Source of the DNA: Congeria kusceri
Lineage: Eukaryota; Mollusca; Bivalvia; Myida; Dreissenidae
Assembly: GCA_027627225.1 (NCBI GenBank)
Contig: CM051032.1
Coordinates: 63,537,637 to 63,601,636 of the forward strand
Direction: 5' to 3'
DNA length: 64,000 nt
Shown in pieces: positions 41,101-53,100 of the stretch. The translations under genes were made by a program, and so were the position numbers. The notes under the pieces are model-generated. The model was given only the letters and a program-made list of their open reading frames with translations. It was not told the DNA's origin and made no database searches. The number at the start of each line of letters is the position of its first letter. The first letter of the stretch is position 1.

Positions 41101-44100
41101 ACTCCAGTATACATTTGATATTCTGATATTTTGGTGAATGAATTGCAGAAGATTTTCATGATTGTGTTAGTTCTGATTTGCAGAAGATTTCCATGATTGC
41201 GTTAGTTCTGCAATCCCTGATCTCTTGCAGTACACATTGATTGGTGCAACGGACACGGCAGTTGCTATAGAAACAGTAAAAACATCAATGACGTAACATG
41301 CTGTTGTGAAGCAGGTAAGATCAACGAAAGCTGGTCAGCACGTATTGATGTAATATTTACCACCAAACTCCAACCAATTTAGCAATGTTTTTTTACAGGT
41401 GCTGTTGGTTATTAGAATACTTAAATCAATGCTATGGGTACCGGAACCCCAAACAAATCACTGTCTACTACGTTTGAATGAGAAATGCATTAGGAAGCCT
41501 GAAATTGTTTTATCTTGTAAATGAATATATATTTGTTTGCAGAGCACTTTTCCCCATTATCTTTTTACTAGCAATTGTAATTTAAAATACGCTATTGGCT
41601 TAGCTAAAACTAAGGATGCATTCACTGCAATTTTACGAACAGGATCAATAATCTACTAAAAGCATTTAAATATATGAACAGTTTAGAACTTTCATTCCCA
41701 TTGCACAGTATATTACAGAGAAACTTTGTTGTTATATCTAAGGTTTACTTCTGTTTAGATTACAAAGGCGAATCATGCAAGGTGGGTCCAACTACAACGG
41801 CTATCACGACAACGACGACGACGTTGCCGAAAACGACCATACCGAAATGTGACCCTACCAACGACTGCTTTGGGCACTACACGTGTGGCGCACGTGGGGA
41901 GAAACTCTGTCTCCCGGGTTGGGCCGGCACAGATTGTGACGTCATTATTGTTGAAGGAGATGCCCATTGCGATAATTTTGACAGTGAGTAAATTTAAAAT
42001 GATGGGATTAAACGTTATAGATTTAAGATTTTGTTTTAAAGTTGTCTACAAAAACTCTTTTAATCAGTCTTATGTAAGTTAAAATTTTGAATGCATAATA
42101 ACACGTAGCATGCAGGCATTAATATATACAATTAATACATTTCATTAACCAAACCATGAACACTTATCTTCTGCTGGCTCTGTGTATTTATATTGAGTTT
42201 CATAAAGATGTTAGTTTTTATAATATATTTCTTTAACTAGTATGCTTTTTAATTTTTAGATTTTCTGTGGTTTGAAATTTGAGAAAAAAACAGCATATAC
42301 CCAGTAATATACACCACTTCATTTCCCAGCGAGATTATTAGCCCAGAGACAATAGTTATATTGTCCCTTGAAAGCCAGAAGGTGCTATCAGCATAGTGCA
42401 AAAAAGGCTGATAGTACATTCTGGATCTGAAGGGATGATATTTTTCTTTGTATACAAAGTATAATATTTGAGTTTGTTTGAAGGTTAATGAAAAGATATT
42501 ATGCTCCACAGGTAAGGAGCTGGTCCCTAGCGAGTGGACTGGGAACTATACGTGCCCGGATGACGGGGCCATGACCTGGTTCAAAATGAACATCACCCGC
42601 TCAACGAACATAGAAACCCTGGCAACAGTGCAGGTCGGGAACCAGAGCTTCCCGATGTCGGGTTCCTACGGCATGGTGTTCCAGGTTAGAAACCAGTAAA
42701 TCAAACTCTCATGGGGTCCCATTGTAAAATAGCAAAATCTCCTGGCCTGGTTTGCCCTTTTTTTATTAGCTCAACTTTTTGAAGAAAAGGCAAGTTATTC
42801 TACTCGCGTTGGCGTCGGCATCTGAGCTAGGTTAAAGTTTTTCGGTAAGCTAGTTTCTCAGGAATGGCTTGAGGGATTTTATTCAAACTTCAAACATTTA
42901 TTCCCCACATTAAAATGAACCTAAAGGCCAAGTTTGGTAACTCTAGTTTGAAATTTGTCAAAATTATGGGCCTTTTTACACTTAGAAATTTTACATATTA
43001 GCTATATGGAGAGGTTAAAGTTTTATGGTAAGCTGGTTTCTCAGAAATGGCTTGAGGGATTTCATTCAAACTTAGAACACTTAATCCCAATAATTAAATG
43101 AACTCATAGGTCAATTTTGATAACTCTAGTTTGAAATGTGTCAAACTTATGGGCCTTTTAACCACCAGGGGATTCCCGAATATTTACTGATATCTAACCT
43201 TCCAGGTGCTGACGCTGATGAACGACCTGCCGATACAGCGGCCGGGACTCAATCTCTTGACCTATAGGGACGTAGAGTTTGATGGCCGTGTTCCAAGTGC
43301 GGTGTTCATAGAGGGATACATGGTTTTCAAAGTTAGAAATGAGTCCTTACAGTGTCCCGTGCAGCTTCGCCGAACTGCTGGTAAGAAATATTGCATAAGC
43401 CTAAGTAATTAGTTGCGTTCTCAAATAGCATAAGCATAAGTGATTAGTTGCATTCTCAAATAGCATAAGCCTAAGTAATTAGTTGCATTTTCAAATAGCA
43501 TAAGCATAAGTGATTAGTTGCATTCTCAAATAGCATAAGCCTAAGTAATTAGTTGCATTTTCAAATGGCATAAGCCTAAGTAATTAGTTGCATTCTCAAA
43601 TAGCATAAGCCTAAGTAATTAGTTGCATTCTCAAATAGCATAAGTGATATACTTCAAATCTAATATTACATGAGCATCAGTGATTGTCATGATATCTAAA
43701 ATTACATAAGCATTTGCAATTGTATTGAAATGTAAAATTGCATAAGCAGGAGCGATTGTCTGAAAATCTAAAACTACATTAGCATAAGTGACTGTATTTA
43801 AATAATTTAAATCTAAGGAAACATCAACATAAGTGATGGTCTACAAAACCTAAAATTACAGCAACATTTATTGTCTAGAAATGTAAATTTACATTATTGC
43901 CAAAGAGAGCTTTTATAAAAGGACTATATTTAGTTACATGATAAACTTTTACAAATATTCTAGTGAAAAACAATTGTTTCTGTGACCTTCAAATCATTTT
44001 GTTCTTTGTATTTGTTTAATTTGTTAATTCATATAATATTAGATAAAAATTAAAATGTTAGTCTAACATTTTGTTTTGTAATATTTTCAGTAAACATTGA

Positions 44101-47100
44101 CTGGTGCAACGGCCATGGCATGTGTTTTAGAAACAGCAAATCTAAGGATGACGTCACATGTTGCTGCCAATCTGGTAAGCGCTTGTCGAAAATGTTGTAG
44201 CACATAATTTATTAAGAATTATTATATGATTAATCTAACATCAATACCTAGAATAACATTTGAATCAAGAAACATTTTAATTGATTTTCTTGAAATCAAA
44301 ATCGGCTGTAGATGTATTTATTTTTGTTATTACTGTTTTTGTTAATACAGGCTTTGGAGGCAATTTCTGTGAAAGGTCATTAACAACGGTAATCCTGACA
44401 ACCCCTACCACCATGGCAACCACTCGGGGCATGGCTTCCATAACAACCAGGAAGTCGGTCCAGACCTCATCGCCTTTGTCTGTGTCTTCTTCATCAACAA
44501 CTTCATCTTCATCAACAACTACCAGTCACATACCATCTCACCACACAGACACAACAGTAACAGTAGTACCCACGGAAAGTGCATCTTCATCTTCAGCTTC
44601 AGCAACAATCACAACGACAACATCAACATCATCATCAATAGCAACAGCAGCAATAACAAAAACAACAGAAACATCAGCAACAGCAGCATCTACAGCAACA
44701 ACAGCAGCAGTACAGCTTTCCTCCACATCTGGTACCGCTCCGTCAATGTCCATCCCCGCGCCTACATCAACGTCAACGTCTACCACCATAGTACCATGCC
44801 AGCCCATCCACACGTGTGCCTACCATTACGACTGCCACTCTAGCGGTACACGGGTGTGCGCGAGCAGCTGGACCGGAAGTGACTGCAACGCTCTCATTTC
44901 TGACAGCGAGGCTGACTGTAACACCTTCATTGGTGAGTCACGTGCATTAGAATTGCAATACATTTTGCGATTTTTTGGGGGGTTTTTTAGTTGGTGGTTG
45001 TGGTAGTGATGACAATTTACATTAATAATGAATTAGTAGTAATAAAAATAACAATAATGATAATAATAATAATAACAATGAATAATAATAATAATATTAA
45101 TATTAATAATTATATGCTATTATATCATCAATCATCATCATTATCATCATCAACATCATTTTGATAATACTAATGTTGATGGTGGTTTGATGACAAAAGG
45201 TGGTTATGATGATTATGATGACAATGACAAAGCAGAAGAAGAACAACAAAGAAACTGAAAAAGAAGATGATGATAATGATGATGATGATTTAAACTATTT
45301 AACAGAGCTACGTGTGTTAGCATTAATAACAAAAGTGAACTGCAAAACATCAAACAATTTATGTATTTATAATTATAATATATTTTACGTACTGGTACAC
45401 ATGAATAGATACTGGATTTTCGCTATATTAGGTGTGCTGCCCAGTGAGTGGTCTGGAAACTACACTTGCGCTGATGACAAAGTAAGGAATGTCTTCCGAA
45501 TGAACATCACGAAATCCTCCGACATCGATACCACCGGAAGTGTCGCGATTGACGGAATCACCGTCGAGATGAGCGGGACATTTTCAACGACGTACCAGTT
45601 CTTGACATTACAGAATGACGTCGTCGTGGTGGAGCATGTCTACGGACGTAACTTCACAAAGGTGGAACTGGACGGTCGACTCTTGACGCCGGTGTACATT
45701 TCAGGGTTTGCCCTATTTACACAAAACACCGGAACCTTGTCGTGTCCGGTAGAGTTGAGAAGAACAGCTGGTAAATAACATCATTTTTTTGTTAATTTAT
45801 TGTTCTTAATGAATCAGCTCACTAGTTAATATAGTTAAAATAAATTTAAATCAATAAACTTAACCTTATAGTGAGGACTTATTCAGTCATTCTCAAGTCT
45901 GTTTCTGGGTAAAACCAGAACTTGGAAAAGGGCGGTCTCAGACGCCCAGTGAAGGGATCGAACCCGTGATCTCCAGAACTAAGACTGACGTGCTACCCAT
46001 TTTAACAATTAAAATCCTTCAGTATAAATGTAAGTTTGAAACGATTTTTTATGTTGAAAACATCTTAAACGATCCACATGCGATCCACATGAATTTGTAG
46101 CAGATATTCCAACAAAAGATATCATTATGTAACTTGTTTGTGTTATTTTTAGACATATTAATAAGTTATATGTTATGATTATTTACTTACTTTTTCTTTC
46201 TTGATTTCTTATAACATAAGATACATGCGTGCTTATTTAACTTAATGTTCATGTTAATAGACACTTCCACAAATGTCAATCACATTCTGCAATATTGTCC
46301 AGTCATTGCACTGGGCTATCACATGTTTAGCGGTTTAACTGTTTCGTACAAAAGAGCATGCGCATAATGTTTGTGATATTCAAATGAGCACATTGTAATG
46401 TTTGTGATTTGCGATGATTTGAAATTTATCCTTTAACAATAGCTCGAGAGGAATTTCAACTATTCATTGCGAAACCCGGATCGGTCTATTATTTTCGTGA
46501 TTAATCTTCCAAAAAAGTAGTCCTAATATAAAAGAAACTGCATATTTCAGAAACATTCTAACAACAGTTCCATTTAAATTGTGTAGACGTGGGTATTTCA
46601 CCACCAGAAATGTTAATTGAAAAAAGAAACTCACTATATCATTTAGTTTTTCTTTTCAGGAAGACTTTTTTGTTGGAATTTGTTTTTTTACTTGTGTGTT
46701 GTGGAAGCTGTAGCCAGTAGCTTTTTGTGCTCGTCTATGTGCATGCACGACTATCCTATCCAAGACATACTCTTGCACGAGGGTTTAAAAAGATATAATT
46801 ACAATGCTTTTAAGAAGTTGAACTATTGATAAAATTGATTTATTGGGAATGTACATTAAAACGTAATACATTTGTTTTAATTACACAGTTTGAATTTAAT
46901 TATCTATCTTAAATGTCATAGACTTTTTTGTGTCACCAGTTAACTATTCAGTAATGTGTTACAGTAATTAATTTATTATAAATATGTGTTCATTTGTAGT
47001 TATTTTAAGTCAACTCACCTTTTATACCTGAATCTATTTTATTAACAAACATTCATAATATATAAAATATATTTTAAAATACGTGTTTCATAATGATCAT

Positions 47101-50100
47101 TTTTGTTTATACTGTATTTTTTCTATAATATTGTATAATCATTTATGCAAGACCACAGGACAAAAATGTCTTTTAAAGAAACTGATTAAGTTTTGAAATT
47201 ATAAACATATATATAATAATTATGACTAATTCATAATATACATTTTTCCAAAATATATTGTGTTCACCTTTTAACTTGACAGGACATGTGCTAATTTGCG
47301 TTCTAATCACTTCTTTCAGTGCATCATGACTGGTGTAGTGGCCATGGAAGTTGCTACAGGGTCGGCAAAGACCGCGATGACATCAAATGCTGTTGCCAAC
47401 ACGGTATAAATACATTCGGTTGTTATTAACTTTCTACATTCTAATTGGTGCAAAAAAATGTTAGTAATCAAAAACCTGCGATGATGTAGTCTGTCAGTCT
47501 CTTTTAAGGAAGCATTTGTTTGTCATACTTATTTTCCCCCTTTACTTTCACGTTCTTACCAACTTACAATGCCAGGATTTCAAAGTATTTGGATGCCATC
47601 TTTTTCTATACCACTTTACAGTCTAATGTGTACCTATTATTAGTAAGTAGGATGAAATATGTGTACGATGCCAAACGATTATAGCAGCATTATGGCAGCA
47701 TGCACATTTTACAAATCTCTTACATTCGCGTTGGTATAAACCATTCTATAATATAATGACGTCTTGTATTGCCAAACATTAAAACGTATTACGGCTGTTA
47801 TTTAAGATGATGTTTTGTTGTTACAGCGTAATTATTTATTACTAATTTTTAGAGAAATAACTAAACAATATTTGAGCATGGTATAACGGTCAAGTTGTAA
47901 AATTATAGGTTACTCAGGGACAAGATGTGAACAAGAGTCTACCTCTACAGTAACTACTGAATCATCGACAGCTACATCTAGACCAAGCTTGCCTGTGACA
48001 ACAGATTCATCAAATTCCAGTTAGTATCTTAAACATCTTGTTAAGTTGGATGCCAGAGAGAGCAACATTTCCTACCATTAACTTTCTTTTCTAATTGATC
48101 ATTCAGTTGTGTTGTAAGTTTGATACTTCTTTCAACAGGAAGATCAACTGACTCGACAAGTACCACCGTTAGTAGTACTATAAGAACCACAGCAGCATCT
48201 CCAGCATCTTCGACAACTACAAAACTTACATCCTCTACCGCATCATCATCAGTTCCATCTACAACGGTTTGGTCTAGCAGCAATGTCCCTACAACAATGA
48301 CGTCAAAGGCTTCATCAAAACCAACAAGTACAACAACAATGAAACCGTCAACGTCATGGGTAACGTCAACCACGCCATCGACCACAACCTTGGGCATCTG
48401 TCCCGGCCACTTCACGTGCAGTGCCAGCGGACAGTCACAGTGCCTGCCATGGTTTTCTGGTCCCAACTGCAACATTCCTGTACCCGGCACCTCCGACAAA
48501 TGTGTCAGGTTTGATGGTAAGAGTTTTTCATTTGGCATTGGCCTTTCAAAATGACTCATTTTAATATGAGGCACGTCTTTAGAAAATCGGGCTTAATGCA
48601 TGTGCGGAAAGTGTCAGCCCGTATTAGCCTGTGCAGTCCGTATACTATCCGCTGACTGCAACAAGTAATCGAGCAACATTAAGATCTGATTTGAATGAGA
48701 TTGCACTACTGGTTATGAGTGTCATGGGAAAACCCGGCTTAATGCAGGTGCGTAAAGTGTCGTCCCATATCAGCCTGTGCAGTCCGTAGAGGCTAATCCA
48801 GGATGGCACTTTCCTCTTTTATGGTATTTTCTGTTTCAAGGAAGTGTCTTCTAAACATAAATCCACTTGCAGGCGGAAAGTGCCGTCCCGGATCAGACTG
48901 TGCAGTCCGACACTTTACGCTTTAGAGACCATATTTAAAGAACAAATAATTGCATTTTGAAATGCGTTTCAAATTAAACTCTGTAGTTGCATTCTTGCAG
49001 TATTAATAAATCTTGTAATGTGGTTTCATTATTAACAATAGATGCTGAAGACATAGACTCATCAACATGGCATGGACAATTCCAATGTCCTCGGGACTTA
49101 ACTGCGACTCAAGTGACCATGCATATAGAAACTGTTGGCTTGCAATCGACCCTTATTGCTCAGTTAAACGTTCAAGGTGCTACCCTAAATTTGACGGGTA
49201 CTTTTGCATCATACCTCAAGTCCTTGGCCTTCCGAAGCAACGGAAGGTCAAACATTGCACAAGGGAGGAACTACGGGTCTCTGGAGGTGCACAGCAAGTT
49301 GATGTCCCCCGTTCACGCAGCTGGTGCTGTAGTGTTCATGGACACTGACCAGACCAAAGAGACATGTACTCTTGTTCTGGACAGGACAGATGGTGGGTTT
49401 TCAGTGTTTATATATTTGTGTACTTAATACTATTCAACTAAACTATACCATTTATTAATATTTATACTAAATGTATGTCAGTATTGATAATGAAAAATAA
49501 AAATACAAAGTCGTCATTTTTGACAATTAAATAAGATTTTCTCATGGTACGTATTGAATAGTGTTAATGGTATTAATATGTATTATACATTCAACTGAAG
49601 TTTTAAAAAGTATTGTGCATAACGGCCCACCATAGTTAAATGTAATAGATCTTTTAAGGCTAACCATACAAACACAGATCTGGAAAAGTCATGGAATATG
49701 AGCTTTGTCCGGATAAATCATGGAATATTGATAATTCATATTTGTTTTTTTCCGTTCCATATAGTTTATTACCCTCGTCAATAGATGCGTGGGGGTCTAG
49801 GGCATCCCCCTCCACACCGTACATCATACATTAAATGCATGCACAATTTTACATGTATAATATAAACAAGTGTCGTCCACACCATAGAAAATAGATATTC
49901 AGTGTTCAAGTGATGGTACACGCATTAAATATAAGAGTAACATGAGCGCATAATGTTACCATGTTTTTCAAAATTGTGGATATTAGATTAAATAAAATGT
50001 GGATATTAGATTAAATAAAATGTGGATATTAGATTAAATAAAATGTGGATATTAGATTAAATAAAATGTGGATATTAGATTAAATAAAATGTGGATATTA

Positions 50101-53100
50101 GATTAAATAAAATGTGGATATTAGTGAACTATTTTGACTTTAATATGTTATGTGATGGAAAAATCATGGAATTTTGGTTTTTCAATAGTTTGTATGAACA
50201 CTGAAACAATGATTGTTCATCATACGATTCAGGAGGTGCATGTGCTTCTTCCACAACGCTGACAACGACTGCTCCTCCTACTACCACCGTTCTCTCGTAC
50301 TACGACCCCAGTAAACAGTTGGACGTCTTCGTGGAACTGGTGGAAAAAGAATATGAAAGGGCCTTGGTTGTGATCATTTTGCAGGATGCATGGGAAATTG
50401 CAAACTCAGGTATAGGTAAATCAGACTCAATACACAGAACGAAAATAAAATATCCTATTTTCAATGTGTAGGTTTTTTTGCTTTTTTTTGCAGAGAAACA
50501 TTTCTTGCATAAAACACAGTTGTAGGTTGCATAAATTAATATGTAATAATTGTATTTGCAATGACTACTTTAAATTAATTTGAAATAAGGCTTCTACTAA
50601 GTTTTATACTCTACTCTTTATTTCAGGTGGAGGACAGAGCAACATAACATTCGATGTTGCTGTCAATTACACATTAAATATGGTTGACAGACAAGGGTAA
50701 GTGTCGACATTTCCTAACAGTGATTACAGATATGCTAAGGGACCAAACCACACAATTCTTCTGACATTCTTTTGCACACTATTTTATAAAGAAAAAGTAG
50801 TCCATTGAAAATTGCTGCTACAAAACGAATGCTAAAAAAAGAATGCTTATATATTGTTGTGATGTTTGTTGTCAATAAATATTAAGTGTTTCTTATGCAC
50901 CCATATAATTTTCATACATTGTATTTTGTCCTAAAGATGCTATTTTTTTCTCTAAATCTTAACTTTGGCTTAATCCAGAGATGCCTTCCAATTAAGAGTG
51001 ATTTAACATTTACAATTCATCTTGAACCGACTCCATATTCATGTATAATTGAGGTGTGTCGTGGTAAAACCGCACAGGCTGATCCAGGACGGCACTTTCC
51101 GCTTACAGTGGATTTATGTTTAGAAGAGACTTCCATGAAACAGAAAATACCATAAAATTGGAAAGTGTCATCCCAGATCAGCCTGTGCTGACTGCTCAGG
51201 CTGGTCTGGGGTGAAATTGTACGCATATACATTAAGCCCTGTTTTCCCTAGACATGCCTCTCATATAATGTTTGTGCTTTTCTGTTGCTTGTGGTTGATC
51301 TTTCTTTGTTCGCTTTGTTTTAGAACCGATGTTCTCAAGGTCAGCTACAAGGTCACTCCCAGCAACATTTCCGACCCTTCGACGGTGCTTCAGCCAAGCA
51401 TGGCCCAGCTGGACTCGGCTTTGCGGAAGGTCTACAACTCCAAGATGTATCGCGGAAGCGTGTCGGAGCTCATCGACATTACTCACGCCTTCAGTTTTGT
51501 CATCAACGGTCCGAGACCAGAGCCAAAGGCCTTGATAGACATTGAAGAACGACTGTGTTGGATCTGGAAGACCAATAGTAGTATGTATTGTTAATAGTTT
51601 TATATTGCACAGTTGTTTATTAGGATTTATACATTTGAACGCATACCTGTCTTAAAAGTTTATTGACAGTTCTTTGCGTAGATTCTTATTGAGTCTGTTA
51701 TGTGAGGTGCAACTGTTGAATGCGTGAAATAAAAATATCCAACAGTTTAATGATATAGAACATTAATATTTGTGGATATTTTTCATAGCTAGGGTATTGG
51801 TACTATTGAGATTAATAAATGACTGCGCGTTATTATAATATTAAAATTATATTGATGACTGCAGTTTTCAAAATGTACAGTTGTAATAAATTTTAGAACG
51901 AACAAAATTGAAAATGGTGTAATTTCCATTCCCTGACTTTCTTCCCAGGTTTATCCCAGCTGAACTGTTCTGGAATGGATGAAATTTCAGTGAAGAAAAC
52001 AGAAGAGTACATGGGTGATTCTGGGTAAATAAAGTTAAACATACATGATTATGATTTTAATTATAAGAACCAAATGATGTTCATTAGATGAATAAATACT
52101 CTATTTTCTCAATTAATATAAATGTATGATTATTAAATTAAGAATGGTTGATTCATTGATTTTGTTGACGCATTTGATTTATATAATATTGGTAGTAGTT
52201 TATATTTAATTGCAATTGCAAATATACAATATAATTAACTATTTTATATGTTTTGCCAGTTTAACATATACTTTTTCTTCAGGAGAGAGATCACCAAGAT
52301 TTACTACCTCATTGTTGTCAACGGGAAAACTTTAGATCCAACAACCGTGGTTCTACCTGAAAATAACTACTTTAACAGCGAAATAGAGAAAATTTCCAGG
52401 CTCGATATTTACACTGGCACGCTCATGACTCGCTACAGATTTCACCACGATTTGCTGATAGAAGATTTTATTTATCCAGAAAATGTTACGGATTTGGTGA
52501 AAGACATTCAGAACCTGTGGAATACTAGTGTACAAAGTAGGATTTTTATAATTTCTTTAATATCTCTCCCAGTCCATCCCAGTTTGATTTCGCATAACCT
52601 TTTAAAAGTTTTACTGCATTACTATACTTAAGAATTACAAACTACCATTAATGGTATTCATGAAGTAAATGTTTCTGCAATGAATTAATCAGCTTATAGT
52701 GTCAGTTAAGTAAAATAAAAATGTCATACATTTGCTTTCCCTGCGGGTAATTGCTTGTAACACGGGTATTTCTTAGAGGTAAAATTGAATACATTTTCAG
52801 AATGTGCTGGGATATGCACTGTCCATTTTGTGAGGACGGAAGAATATTTCCAGAAGCAAACTAGGTACTATTTCATAGTTTTAAAAGTGGTTAACTGCAA
52901 CTAACATCTGATATTCAGCATAAAAAAAAAAAACACCAGATCTTCATCAAGAAAATATATTTTATAATGATATTAAGGCTTATTTGCCATAGAAACAATT
53001 TGAATAATGTACTTTATTTTTCATTCTTAAATGAAAAATTAATGATGTTTTGGGAGTCCGGTTTGTGTATTACATGACAAAAGCAACCATTGTCTTAGAA

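Larger units (their letters stand above)
45771..47319 (+). other. Intron 36 (1.5 kb)
   Basis: Contains a tRNA-like segment (45900-46010) and a dispersed repeat (46258-46480). Nothing else is recognised. Confidence 0.45.

Noticed and set aside
16776..43205. Idea that the introns splitting SEW 1 and SEW 9 are the same ancestral intron
   Set aside because: Aligning the modules on the G-S-Y motif puts the two positions five codons apart, and the intron sequences do not match; intron 32 matches intron 18 instead.
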